A stretch of DNA of 21,842 nucleotides from Phycisphaerales bacterium UBA6054 (GCA_002429045.1 DIYM01000133.1:1-21842); one strand, 5' to 3'; positions 7,157 to 15,800 are shown, counted from the first letter of the stretch. The notes: a model not told the origin generated them from the letters alone. Made by a program: numbers and translations.

Positions 7157-7678
7157 ATGAAGAGCACTGGAGAGGGCGGTGCGCAGCCATTGGGCGGCGG
7201 GGGTGGCGGTGAGGCTGCGGGAGAAGCGCGGACGCCGGTGAGCGAGGAGTTGGTCTGGAAGGCGAGGGCCGAGGACGCGGAGGAGGAAGTGGGGCGGCTG
7301 AGCGAGCGTCTCGCTGGTGTCGAGCGCCAGTTGGCGCAGACGGTCGAGCGGCTGGGGGCCGCGGAGATGAGGTGCGAGATCGAGCGGGAGCTGTTCGAGC
7401 AGGACGCGTTGGATCTCGAGGCGTGCTCGTTGTTGACCGAGGCGGCGGTGTCCGGGATGGAGACGCCGGACGTGGGCGAGGCGGTTCGTGGGCTGCGCAA
7501 GCGGAAGCCGTATCTGTTCGGGCCGGTCGGTGCCGGGGCGGCCGCGTCGGGCGGCGGGCGTGTGACGCTGATACCGGCGGCGAGCGGGGGGGACGGGTTG
7601 GACGAGATGGCGGACTCGGCGCGGGCGTCGGGTGATCGCGCGGCGTTGCTGCGTTACTTGCGTCAGCGGCGTGGCTGA
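7157..7678 (+). CDS. Scaffold-like coiled-coil protein of the capsid cassette
   Basis: This 173-aa protein begins with a Gly-rich, disordered N terminus (to about residue 28). A predicted coiled coil (about 30-90, with repeated Glu/Arg/Leu heptad spacing such as AEEEVGRLSERLAGVERQL) follows, then a small Ala/Gly-rich segment and a basic C-terminal tail, RAALLRYLRQRR. Short helical proteins with a charged C terminus between portal and major capsid genes are typically scaffolding proteins, which guide capsid assembly and bind the capsid through the basic tail. The assignment rests on position and shape; no sequence signature of a named family was seen, and no protease domain is present. ATG 7157 is chosen over the GTG at 7154 for its spacing from AGGAAGGGA (7141-7149). 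Confidence 0.6.
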   Translation: MKSTGEGGAQPLGGGGGGEAAGEARTPVSEELVWKARAEDAEEEVGRLSERLAGVERQLAQTVERLGAAEMRCEIERELFEQDALDLEACSLLTEAAVSGMETPDVGEAVRGLRKRKPYLFGPVGAGAAASGGGRVTLIPAASGGDGLDEMADSARASGDRAALLRYLRQRRG

Positions 7679-7720
7679 TCGGGTCGTCGGTGAGAGTTGT
7701 TGGGTTCGGTGTGAGATGAT

Positions 7721-7734
7721 CGGCCTTCGGGCCG
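7721..7734 (+). promoter_or_regulatory. UUCG-capped hairpin abutting the capsid gene ribosome-binding site
   Basis: CGGCC, TTCG and GGCCG form a 5-bp stem with a C(UUCG)G tetraloop that ends where the strong ribosome-binding site GGGGAGGA (7735-7742) begins. It lies 13 bases before the ATG of the major capsid gene. It could keep the site accessible or protect a processed capsid mRNA; this is inference. Confidence 0.35.
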
Positions 7735-7747
7735 GGGGAGGACGCGG

Positions 7748-8923
7748 ATGGCGTTTACTGGGAAGGCGAGTTATTCGGGCGGGGCTTCGTTGCCGGAACT
7801 GGTTGAGGACGTGAGTGACATCATCGGGATCGTGAGCCCGCACGAGACTCCGCTGTTGGATCATCTGGGCGATCCGAAGCGTTCGGCGCTCAGCACGGTG
7901 CACGAGTGGATCGAGGATGCGTTGCTGGCGAACAAGGGGAGGATCAACCAGGGTTCGTTCAGCCCCTCGGCGACGACTGCGACGGTGTTGATTGTGGATG
8001 ACGCCTCGGTCTTCCGGGTCGGTGATCTGGTGCGTCCCGGGCAGTCGGGCGAGGTGATGCTGGTCAACACGGTGAACACAGGGACGAACGCGATCGCGGT
8101 GTCTCGCGGGTACGGGGGGACGACGGCGGCGGCGGTGTCGAACAACTTGGAGCTGTTCGTTCTTGGGAACGCGGCGCTCGAGGGGGACGACGCGCCGGAG
8201 GCGCGGTTCACGAATCGTGTCCGCAGGTCGAACTACTCGCAGATCTTCACGGCCTCGGTCGATGTGTCGGGTTCGATGCAGGCGGCGGCGGCGTACGGGA
8301 TCGATGACGAGGTGGATTATCAGAAGCAGGAGCGGATGCGGGAACTGCTCCGCGATCTCGAGAACTGCGTGATCAACGGCGTGGCGCCTTCGAGCGATCA
8401 GCAGGGTTCCTCGACGGTTCGCCGTTCGATGAACGGGATCCTGCATCAGATCGAGACCAACTCGTTCACGCCGGGCACGGGCGGGATCCCGGATGGGGAC
8501 GGGTCGGGTTCGGACGAGTTGAACGAGGCGGTGCTCAACGCGTCGCTGAAGGCGATCTGGGACCAGTCTTCGGGTGTGGTTGACACGATCCTGGTCGGCG
8601 GGGCGCAGAAGCGGAAGATCAACGGGTTCGCGAACGGGGCCCGGGCGTACCTTCCCGAGGACCAGACGTATTCGGACATGATCAGCGTGTACGAGAGCGA
8701 CTTTGGTGTGTGCAGGGTGGTGCTGTCGAGGTGGATGCCGACGGACTCGGTGATCCTGCTGGACTCGTCGCGCGTGTCGGTGATGCCGTTGCAGGGACGG
8801 AGTTTCCACTACAAGCCGTTGGCGGCGACCGGGGATTCGATCGCCGGTCAGGTGATCGGCGAGTACACGCTGGAGATGAAGAACGAGAACGCGCACGGCG
8901 TGATCAGCGGGCTCGCGGTCTGA
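7748..8923 (+). CDS. Major capsid protein, SU10/DUF5309-like (HK97 fold)
   Basis: This 391-aa protein has the pattern of the SU10-like major capsid family. An N-terminal arm carries SPHETPLLDHLG and HEWIEDAL (about 30-58), like the ISPxDTPFxxxxG...xWxxDxL motif. A beta-rich insertion follows (about 70-140). The signature region is SQIFTASVDVSGSMQA and then DEVDYQKQERMRELLRDLENCVINGV (about 164-212). The C-terminal domain has SVILLDSSRVSVMPL and ends TLEMKNENAHGVISGLAV. Members form the shell of tailed viruses. The length is normal and the frame is intact, with no stop or frameshift, which contrasts with the split portal. GGGGAGGA lies 5-6 bases before the ATG, and hairpins flank the gene. This is the most secure anchor for calling the cassette virion-derived. 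Which lineage it came from cannot be told by eye. Confidence 0.85.
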   Translation: MAFTGKASYSGGASLPELVEDVSDIIGIVSPHETPLLDHLGDPKRSALSTVHEWIEDALLANKGRINQGSFSPSATTATVLIVDDASVFRVGDLVRPGQSGEVMLVNTVNTGTNAIAVSRGYGGTTAAAVSNNLELFVLGNAALEGDDAPEARFTNRVRRSNYSQIFTASVDVSGSMQAAAAYGIDDEVDYQKQERMRELLRDLENCVINGVAPSSDQQGSSTVRRSMNGILHQIETNSFTPGTGGIPDGDGSGSDELNEAVLNASLKAIWDQSSGVVDTILVGGAQKRKINGFANGARAYLPEDQTYSDMISVYESDFGVCRVVLSRWMPTDSVILLDSSRVSVMPLQGRSFHYKPLAATGDSIAGQVIGEYTLEMKNENAHGVISGLAV

Positions 8924-8970
8924 TCGTTGTGTTCACGGCGCGGGGGCCTTGTTGGGGAGCGGGGCCGGTC

Positions 8971-8995
8971 GGGGCGGGCGGGAACGCCCGTCCCC
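8971..8995 (+). promoter_or_regulatory. GC-rich stem-loop between capsid and connector genes
   Basis: GGGGCGGGCG (8971-8980) pairs with CGCCCG and CCCC (8985-8995, with one bulged T) around a GGAA loop. The stem is 10 bp and has no T tract, so it is unlikely to be a full intrinsic terminator. It lies 47 bases after the capsid stop and could attenuate transcription or stabilise the capsid mRNA 3' end, giving more capsid than connector. Confidence 0.45.
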
Positions 8996-9034
8996 GGCTT
9001 TCGGGAGATTGGCGGTAGAACGGGGAGGTGACGG

Positions 9035-9664
9035 ATGTTCGCGAGCGATCGGGATCTGCTGGTGTTCGAGCCGGCGTTGCTGCGGGATGTCGGATGGGCG
9101 GGGCAGCGGGTGCTGTCGGGTACGGGCACGGTTGGAGGATCGACGCTGTCGATCGGAACCGGATCGCTGGTCGACGCGGGTGTCGATCGCGGGTCGGTGG
9201 TGCTGTTCGACGGGCTGGCGTTGGAAGTCATCGAGCGGTTGTCTGCGACGGATGCGACGGTGTCTCTCATGCGTTCGAGTGCTGACGGGGCGGTGCTTGT
9301 TCCTCCCGGCGGGGTGGGGCGTCCGGTGGCGGCGTATTCGTTCGGGCCGCAGATCGAGATCGTGCACCGCCAGGTGCTGGCGATGATCGGTTTGGATGCG
9401 GACGGGGAGGGCTTTGGCGGTGCGTCGGCGGTCACGAACCCGGACGCGTTGGTGCGTTTGGAGGCGTTGGGCGCGTTGCACCTGATCTATGCGGCCGCGG
9501 GCGCGCCGGGGCGTGGCGGGGAGGCGATGCGGGAGCGTGCGGAGATGTACCGGGTTCGGTTTGGCGAGGAGCGCGAGCGCGTGGTGGTGGGCGTGGACCT
9601 GGACGGGGATGGGGCCGCCGAGGTCTCGCGTCGTCCGAGCGTGTTCGCGATGACGCGTGGTTGA
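9035..9664 (+). CDS. Head-tail connector/neck-like protein
   Basis: The 209 residues split into a beta-rich N-terminal half and a helical C-terminal half. The second half contains NPDALVRLEALGALHLIYAAA (about 133-153) and MYRVRFGEERERVVVGVDLDGDG (about 168-190), the LEALGxLHLxY...YxxxF...vDxDGDGxA pattern I associate with phage neck/head-completion proteins that join the portal to the tail. The N-terminal beta module (SVVLFDGLALEVIERLS) is reminiscent of a small beta barrel. It has a strong ribosome-binding site, GGGGAGGTGA (9022-9031). The position directly after the capsid gene supports a connector role. The family assignment is by pattern only and the precise connector class is not known. 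Confidence 0.6.
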   Translation: MFASDRDLLVFEPALLRDVGWAGQRVLSGTGTVGGSTLSIGTGSLVDAGVDRGSVVLFDGLALEVIERLSATDATVSLMRSSADGAVLVPPGGVGRPVAAYSFGPQIEIVHRQVLAMIGLDADGEGFGGASAVTNPDALVRLEALGALHLIYAAAGAPGRGGEAMRERAEMYRVRFGEERERVVVGVDLDGDGAAEVSRRPSVFAMTRG

Positions 9665-9693
9665 ATCGGGTCGGAACGCGAAGGGGGGGTGCG

Positions 9694-10095
9694 ATGGTGG
9701 TGATGCGGCCGAGGGAGGTTGTGTTCGGGAACGCGGTTTGGGGCGGGGTTGAGCGGGTCGCGATCGATCGGTCCGGCACGCGGGTGATCCGCGAGTGGGG
9801 GGGAGGGGGGGCTGCCTTGGTCTTCGCGGACGTGGGGGCGTATCAGGTGCGGGCGCGGGTGTGGCAGTCGTTGGATCGTACTTCTCTGGGCGGGCCGCCC
9901 CCGGGCGAGATGGATGAGTTGCGGATCGAGTTGGACGCGGGGTCTGATGTTGGGCGTCGGCGTGTGCGGTTCGACGCGGTGGTCGAGTCTGTGACGCATG
10001 AGGTGTCCGACTACCGGGCCTTGCGGTTGATCTCGCTGATCGCGGTGTCGGAGGAGGGTGATGAAGATCCGGTCGTGGTCAGCGATGCGTCGTGA
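9694..10095 (+). CDS. Putative virion/tail structural protein
   Basis: A 133-aa, apparently beta-rich protein with no signal peptide, membrane helix or recognisable enzyme motif. Phrases include REVVFGNAVWGGVERVAIDR near the start, a Gly-rich loop, ALVFADVGAYQVRARVWQSL in the middle and VVESVTHEVSDYRALRLISLIAVSEEGDEDPVVV near the end. These alternate hydrophobic strands and acidic loops as in tail-tube or closure proteins, although I recognise no named family. An open frame runs in from 9661, overlapping the previous stop, but AAGGGGGGG (9681-9689) sits just before the ATG at 9694, which I chose. Its place after the connector and before another small beta protein argues for a tail or closure component. 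The function is inferred from context only. Confidence 0.5.
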   Translation: MVVMRPREVVFGNAVWGGVERVAIDRSGTRVIREWGGGGAALVFADVGAYQVRARVWQSLDRTSLGGPPPGEMDELRIELDAGSDVGRRRVRFDAVVESVTHEVSDYRALRLISLIAVSEEGDEDPVVVSDAS

Positions 10096-10122
10096 GCGTG
10101 GCAGCGTGTGGGGAGGGTATCG

Positions 10123-10506
10123 ATGAGTTCGTTCAAGGGGGATGATCTGTTCGGGTCCGGGCCGCACCGGTTTGCGGTGGGGGAGCAGGGGCGGCGTGTG
10201 GTGAGCAATGCGGCGGTGGCGGGGAGCCCAGCCGCGGATGGGTCTTCGACGTACGGGGATCGTGAGCTGCGGATCACGGTGACGGGCAGGCTGGTGGCGG
10301 GCAGCGAGGCGTCGTTGTGGGCTCTGCGCGACGCGATCGTGTCCGGTTCGGTGAGCACGGAGGGCAGCGGGACGCTGGAGGACGGCAACGGGAGGTCGTG
10401 GGAGGATGTGCACCTGTTCGGGTTTACGCCGGACGGGGACATCGATCGGGGGCGGGTGTATTCGCTGGGGTACACGGCTGAGTTCGGGTTCAGCCGGGAT
10501 TCGTGA
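10123..10506 (+). CDS. Putative virion/tail structural protein
   Basis: A 127-aa beta-rich protein. It begins SSFKGDDLFGSGPHRFAVG, has ITVTGRLVAGSEASLWALRDAIVSGSV in the middle and closes with GTLEDGNGRSWEDVHLFGFTPD and YTAEFGFSRDS. The sequence GTL-x-DGNG-x-x-W-x-x-V followed by a final strand resembles tail proteins of siphovirus type, in which a short beta strand pair closes a domain, but no named family is certain. ATG 10123 is preferred over 10108 because of GGGGAGGGT (10110-10118). It lies 27 bases after the previous gene and 15 bases before the membrane protein gene, so co-transcription is very likely. Confidence 0.5.
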   Translation: MSSFKGDDLFGSGPHRFAVGEQGRRVVSNAAVAGSPAADGSSTYGDRELRITVTGRLVAGSEASLWALRDAIVSGSVSTEGSGTLEDGNGRSWEDVHLFGFTPDGDIDRGRVYSLGYTAEFGFSRDS

Positions 10507-10521
10507 GGGGAGGGGCGTGCG

Positions 10522-10812
10522 ATGGAGGCCGAGTTGATGGCGGCTTTTGCGCAGTTCGGTGTGGCGGGTCTGATCGGCTGGATGTGGCTGAGCGAGCGTC
10601 GGTCCAACGCGGGGCGCGAGCGGCAGATCGACGAGACGCACCGGCGGCTGATGGACCAGGAGCAGGACCGTGCGGCGCTCTTCGGGGTGGTGCGGGACTC
10701 GGCGCGGGCGATGGCGTCGATCGAGTCTGGGCAGCGGGCGTTGGTCGCGGCGGTGGAACGGCTGCCGTGCGGCGGTTGCTCGGGGGAGGGGTCTTGCCGG
10801 GGCGCGGCGTGA
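10522..10812 (+). CDS. Small membrane protein, holin-like, with C-terminal Cys cluster
   Basis: The 96-aa protein has a single N-terminal membrane helix (about residues 8-24, QFGVAGLIGWMWL). It is followed by a charged helical region rich in Arg/Glu/Gln (about 25-80, probably coiled coil) and a C-terminal C83-x2-C86-x5-C92 cluster. The size and topology resemble one-helix holins or membrane adaptors of phages, but canonical holins lack such a Cys cluster, so metal binding or disulphide formation is possible. It follows the virion candidates by 15 bases and has a strong AGGGGAGGGG site (10506-10515), so it belongs to the same operon. No lysin is nearby, which leaves the holin role doubtful. 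The lipoprotein gene begins 12 bases later. Confidence 0.55.
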   Translation: MEAELMAAFAQFGVAGLIGWMWLSERRSNAGRERQIDETHRRLMDQEQDRAALFGVVRDSARAMASIESGQRALVAAVERLPCGGCSGEGSCRGAA

Positions 10813-10824
10813 TAGGATCCACGC

Positions 10825-11352
10825 GTGGCAAGGGCGTTGCTCAGTGCGGTGTGGCTGGTGGTGTTGCTCGGCGGGGGCGGGTGTCAGCCGCGTGGGAACG
10901 TGGTGGTGCGCGAGCAGGTGGTGCGGACATCGGACGGGCTGGTGTTGCCCGGGCCGTTCGCTCCCAAGGCGATGCGGATCCATCCGCTGACCCACGCGGA
11001 GACGGACGCCGACGGCAACCCGCGGGTGGTCCTTCATGTCGAGTTGAAGGACGCTTGGGGGGATACCACGAAGGGCGTGGGTCGCCTGCAGGTGCAGGCG
11101 TGGCCCGGGGGGGGGTCCAGCGAGGATGGCGAGCGTTGGGCGGTGGACCTGCGGTCGCTGGGCGAGAACGCTTCTTTCTATGACTCGGCGACGCGGACCT
11201 ACCGCATTGTCTTGGGGGGGCTCCCGGCGTGGCTCGATTCGGCGGTGCGGGAGGGCGTCGACACTCCGGCGCGGGTGCGGGTGCTGTTTTTGACCAGCGA
11301 GGTCGATGGGGCTGCGGTGGTGCTGCGGGATGAGTCTGTGGTGCGGCCGTAG
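10825..11352 (+). CDS. Predicted lipoprotein, planctomycete-type hypothetical
   Basis: The 175-aa protein starts with a GTG that follows the previous gene by 12 bases. Residues 1-20 form a signal peptide (basic Arg3, hydrophobic LLSAVWLVVLLGGGG) ending at C20, a weak lipobox with Gly at -3 to -1, so export with lipidation is likely. The mature part has PKAMRIHPLTH, VVLHVELKDAWGDTTKGVGRLQVQAW and NASFYDSATRTYRIVLGGLPAWL, a pattern I recall from conserved planctomycete lipoproteins of unknown function; no domain name can be given. Unlike the upstream genes it lacks an obvious purine-rich site, and GATAGGAT (10811-10818) could be a -10 element, so it may be a host gene next to the cassette rather than part of it. 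It ends at a bidirectional terminator. Confidence 0.65.
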   Translation: MARALLSAVWLVVLLGGGGCQPRGNVVVREQVVRTSDGLVLPGPFAPKAMRIHPLTHAETDADGNPRVVLHVELKDAWGDTTKGVGRLQVQAWPGGGSSEDGERWAVDLRSLGENASFYDSATRTYRIVLGGLPAWLDSAVREGVDTPARVRVLFLTSEVDGAAVVLRDESVVRP

Positions 11353-11400
11353 GAACGGCCCGGGGGATCAGGGGCTGGCCATCAGGGATTCGGGAAGGGA

Positions 11401-11427
11401 AAAGCCCGCGTCGGGGACGCGGGCTTT
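11401..11427. terminator. Bidirectional terminator between convergent genes
   Basis: AAAGCCCGCGTC (11401-11412) pairs with GACGCGGGCTTT (11416-11427) around a GGG loop, with T residues at the outer ends of both strands. It lies between the lipoprotein stop (11352) and the end of the minus-strand amidohydrolase (11455), and can end transcription from both sides. Confidence 0.85.
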
Positions 11428-11454
11428 GGGAGTCTTTGGGTTGTCGTGTGATGG

Positions 11455-12816
11455 TTAGTCTTCTTCTCGTTTGATGCCGAGGCGGTCGTACTTTTCGCGG
11501 TACTTGTCGCGGAGTTTGGTTTGTTTGTTGGTGAGGTCGACTTTGCGGCCGTCGATGAAGGCGTGTGCGAGGGACGAGGTGATCTCGAGCGGGTGCCCGG
11601 TGGTGACGATCAGTGTGGCCCGCTTGCCGGGTTCGACGGTGCCGAGTTCGTCGCCCATGCCGAGGATGTCGGCGGCGTGGGCGGTGATGGCTTCGAGCCC
11701 GGCGTCGGGGCTGAGCCCGTGGGCGACGGCCATCGCGGCGTTGTCTGGCAGGTTGCGTTCGTGGCCGGCTTCGGCGCCGGAGGCGAGGCACCAGCGGACG
11801 CCCGCGGCTTCGAGGCGTGCCGGGAGTGTGAAGGCGTCGTCGTAGTCCGAGTCTGCGCGTTTGGGGAAGCGGTGGACGCCGGTGACGATGACGGCGGTGT
11901 CGGTGGACTTGAGCAGGTCGGTGCACATGGCGGCGTCGCGTCCGCCGACGATGACGGCGTTGAGGTCGTGTCCGGCGGCCCAGTTGGTCGCGGCGACGAT
12001 CTGGTCGTAGTCGTCGGCGTTGATGAACACGGGGTTCTGGTGCTGGCCTCGGGGTTGGGCGGGGAGGACGGTGGTCAGCGATTCGAGGCGGAGGTCCGCG
12101 GGTGTGGAAGGGTCGGCGGCGCGGAGTTCGCGGTATGCGCTCGCGTTGTCGATCCATGCGTCGAGTTGTGCGATGCGCTCTTGGATGCGTTCTTCGGCGT
12201 CGTTCGAGGGCTGGTCGAAGCGGTTGCGGCTGGGGCGCATGCGTGGCCAGTTGATGATGACGCCTGCGTCGCGGTCGATGGCGTGGTCTTCGGTGGTCCA
12301 TCCGTCCATGCGGATGACCGATGCGCGTCCTGGGATGAGCCCTCCGGTCGGGAAGACGCCCACGGTGAGGACGCCGTTGGTGCGTGCGACGGGGATGAGT
12401 GCCGAGTCTGGGTTGACGGCGACGTAGCCTCGGACCTCGGGGGTCGCGTCGCCGACCTCGTTGAAGTCGCGTTGTGCCCGCACGGCGGCCATCTCGGTGA
12501 GCCCGAGGCGTGTGACCGAGCCGATGAAGCCCGGGCTGATGTGGTGCCCGGAGACATCGATGATCTCGGTGTCGTCGGTGAGGAGGATGCGGGGCATGAC
12601 CTCGTCGGCGGCGCCCACGATGCCGATCTTGCCTTCGGCGAAGGAGACGACGGAGTTCTCGATGATCTGTCCGGCGGCGGTGTGCAGCGTGGCACCCACG
12701 AGGAAGATGGTGTTCTCCTGCGGGGGCGCGGGGTGGGTGAGGTCTTGTCCGAACGCGGGCGTGAGCGCGGCGGTGGTCAGGGCGAGGGCTGCCGCGATGG
12801 TGGCGGGGTGTTTCAT
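11455..12816 (-). CDS. Secreted amidohydrolase-fold protein lacking the HxH metal site
   Basis: This 453-aa protein has a Sec signal peptide (about residues 1-23, cleaved near AFG-QD). The core follows the amidohydrolase fold: an N-terminal beta sandwich with FLVGATLHTAAGQII and VVSFAEGKIGIVG, the barrel entry SPGFIGSVTRLG (94-105), and a C-terminal LGTVEPGKRATLIVTTGHPLE followed by HAFIDGRKVD. Active relatives read PGxIDxHxH at the barrel entry; here Asp, His and His are replaced, so the first zinc pair cannot form and the protein may be non-catalytic or use other residues. ASGAEAGHERNLPDNAAMAVAHGL matches the late His/Asp region. It lies 30 bases downstream of the 1059-aa gene and is surely co-transcribed. 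AGGAA precedes the ATG. The substrate is unknown; periplasmic peptide or cyclic amide turnover would fit the family. Confidence 0.8.
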   Translation of the reverse strand: MKHPATIAAALALTTAALTPAFGQDLTHPAPPQENTIFLVGATLHTAAGQIIENSVVSFAEGKIGIVGAADEVMPRILLTDDTEIIDVSGHHISPGFIGSVTRLGLTEMAAVRAQRDFNEVGDATPEVRGYVAVNPDSALIPVARTNGVLTVGVFPTGGLIPGRASVIRMDGWTTEDHAIDRDAGVIINWPRMRPSRNRFDQPSNDAEERIQERIAQLDAWIDNASAYRELRAADPSTPADLRLESLTTVLPAQPRGQHQNPVFINADDYDQIVAATNWAAGHDLNAVIVGGRDAAMCTDLLKSTDTAVIVTGVHRFPKRADSDYDDAFTLPARLEAAGVRWCLASGAEAGHERNLPDNAAMAVAHGLSPDAGLEAITAHAADILGMGDELGTVEPGKRATLIVTTGHPLEITSSLAHAFIDGRKVDLTNKQTKLRDKYREKYDRLGIKREED

Positions 12817-12846
12817 GGGTTGGTTCCTGTTGGGACGGCGGCGTGG

Positions 12847-15800
12847 TTAGTTGTCGAGTTCGAGGCCGAGGAGGTGTCGGGGGAGCAGGTTGCAGCCGCA
12901 GTCTCCGGGCTGGGTGCCGTGCTCGATGTGCTCCTGGAGTGCGCGTTCGTAGGCTTGCGCCAGGAGCGACCTGCGTGTCGTTCGGGCGCCCGGATCGACG
13001 AGGTCGTCGGGCTCGGTTTCGTCGGCATCGCCCGGTTCGGGCTTGCCCTTCTCGAGGACTCTGGCGATGAGTCGGGCGCGTTCGGCCCGCATGCGTTCGC
13101 GGTGCTGCTGGTCCTGTTCGAGGCTGAAGAGCTGGCGTCCGTCCACGAAGGTGCGCTCGCAGCGTGACATGGACGAGAGGGGGTTGCCCGACCAGACGGC
13201 GAGGTCGGCGTCCTTGCCGGGCTCGATGGAGCCGACGCGGCTGTCGATGCGGAGCTGTTTGGCGGGGTTGAGGGTGACGAAGTCGAGCGCGTCCTGGGGT
13301 GACATCTCGATGCCGGACTCGAGGGCGTAGCGGAGTGCCTTGCCGGCTTCGGCGTTCATGCGCCGGGCGAGGTCGTCGGAGTCCGAGTTGAAGCTGGTCA
13401 TGAGCCCGGCTTCGAAGTTGATCGGGCCGGCGTAGGGGATCGCGTCCTGGACCTCGACCTTGAAGGCCCACCAGTCGGAGAACATCGACGCGCCGATGGC
13501 GTGCTCGCGGACGATCTCGGCGACCTTGTAGGTTTCGAGCCCGTGCTGGAACGTGCCGATTGTGAAGCCGAAGTCTTCCGCGATGCGGCAGAGCATCAGG
13601 ATCTCGTCCTGGCGGTAGGAGTGGCAGTGGATGAGGCGGTCGCCGGCGATGATCTGGGCGAGGGCTTCGAGTTCGAGATCGCGTGGGGGCGTGCCGCCTG
13701 TTCGGGATCCCGCGGGCGGTTGGGTGCTGAAGAACGAGCCGCTGCGGGGTGTGTCTTTGATGATGCCGTGCGCGAGCCCGTACTCGGCGGCTTTGGTGAA
13801 GCGGTCGCGCATGATGGTTTCGACGCCGAGGCGGGTCTGGGGGTAGCGTGTGGTGCGGTCGTCGCCCCAGTTGGACTGCTTGACGTTCTCGCCGAGCGCG
13901 AACTTGATGCCGGTGGCGGCGCCTTCGAAGTGCATGTCTTCGGGTTTGTGGCTGCCCCAGCGGACCTTGACGGTCTGGGATTGGCCTCCGATGGGGTTGG
14001 CCGAGCCGTGGAGCATGAGGGCGGAGGTGACGCCGCCCGCGAGTTGGCGGTACCAGTTGATGTGGGCGGGGTCGATCGAGTCGGCGATGCGGACCTCGCT
14101 GGTGACGGCTTGCCCGGACTCGTTGACGCCGAGGCGGAAGAGGCTGGTGTGCGAGTGGGCGTCGATGAGGCCGGGCGTGATGTGCTTGCCGGTGCAGTCG
14201 ATCATGGTGGCGGCGATGCGCGGGAAGCCCTGGTTGCCGACGCCGGTGATCTTGCCGTTGTTGACGAGGACCCAGGCGTTCTCGAGGATGCCCTCGTCGG
14301 ACTGGGTCCAGACGGTGGCGTTGGTGAGCAGGAAGACGCCCTGCTCTGGGAGTTCGGCGACGGTGTAGTTGGCGAAGGGGGCTCCCGAGGGTGCGTTGGT
14401 CGGTTCGGTCGATTCGCTCTGGCTGTCTTCCTTGTCTTGTTCGTTGGATTCGAGCGGGCCGTCTTTGATGGCGGTCCATTCGACGATGGTCTGGTGGGGC
14501 GTGATGGTGGTGCCGCGGAGGACGCCGTCGGGCCCGAGCTTGGCCGACGCGATGGCGTCGTCGCCGGCCGCGGATTCGACGACGAACGAGAGGCTGTTTT
14601 CGTTGATCTTGACCTTGCGTGCCGTGTTGGTCGTCTCGTTCTCGCCGGTGCCCTCGATGAACGTGATGCTCTCGCCTTGGATCTCCATGCGGGACCGGTA
14701 GTCGATGCTGACGACATCGACCGTCCACGCGCCGTCGAACCGGGTGTCTTCGGGGTCGGCGAGGTGGTGGCGGCGTCCGTCGATGTACAGCGAGAGGATG
14801 GTCGCGTCGGCCTGGGTGTCGAAGAGATCGTCGGACGCGATGATGAGGTTGGCGACTTTGCCTTGTTCGATGGTGCCGAGTTGTTCGGACACGCCGAGGA
14901 GTTGGGCGGGGGCGGTGGTGAGGGCTGCGAGCGCGTCGTCGGCGGGGAGGCCGGCGTCGATGGCTTTCTCGAGATTGTCCCAGAACTTCTGGCTCTTGGG
15001 CAGCTTGGAGCTGGTGATCGAGACGGGGATGCCGCGTTCGATGAGGTAGCGGGCGTTGGAGGGTGCGTGCTCCCACGACATGAGATCGTCGAGGCTGGTG
15101 GCGTCCGCGGAGCCGACGCTGAAGACGTCGGGTGCTTTGGGGAACACCAGCGGGACGATGACGGCGCGGCCGGCGGTGTCCAGGGCTTCGAGCCGCTTGA
15201 ACTCGTTGCCCGAGCCGACGATCGCGACGTTGTTGTGCCCGAACTCGCGGGCGACCTTGTCGGCGAGCATGGCTTCGAGCGGGTTGACGCTGTCGTAGAT
15301 CATCAGCGCGTCGGGGTCGATGTGGTCGAGGCAGGACGCGTCGGTGTTGCTCGTGCCCGCGCGGCGTTCGGCGTCGATGAACGACTGGCGCATCATCGCG
15401 ACGACGCCCATGTGGCTGGTCGGGTAGTTGCCGCTGGACCAGTGGGAGGTCTCGAAGCCCAAGTGCTCGGACGCATCGGCGTGGTACACCGGCAGGTGCC
15501 CGAGTGACGGGTCGTCGTGGGGTTCGGCGGCGGAGACGACGGCCCCTGAGCCGCGGAACACGCCCGAGGACGGCGCGATGCCGGCGGCGGTGAAGCCCAG
15601 GGCGCGGAGCTTCTTCGCGTCCGACTCGGGGAGCCCGTCGCCGGCCAGCGCGTCGCGCTGGGGCGTGATCAGCGCGGACCAGTGGGTGCCCGGGGCTCCG
15701 GCGGTGGGCGCGGGCGTGTCGACGGGCACGTACGCGTCGATGAACCCTGCGTAGACGTGCAGCCCTTCGGCGTCGACGACCTTGGCACCGGCGGCCGGTC

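Noticed and set aside
6686..8896. Open minus-strand frame of 736 codons across scaffold and capsid genes
   Set aside because: The product is Arg/His/Pro-rich and lacks any domain, while the plus-strand capsid frame has a clear family signature and ribosome-binding site.
13501..15507. Open plus-strand frame of 668 codons, Asp/Glu/Val/Gly-rich
   Set aside because: It is antisense to the 1059-aa secreted protein, which has a signal peptide and metal motifs; the frame is a composition shadow.
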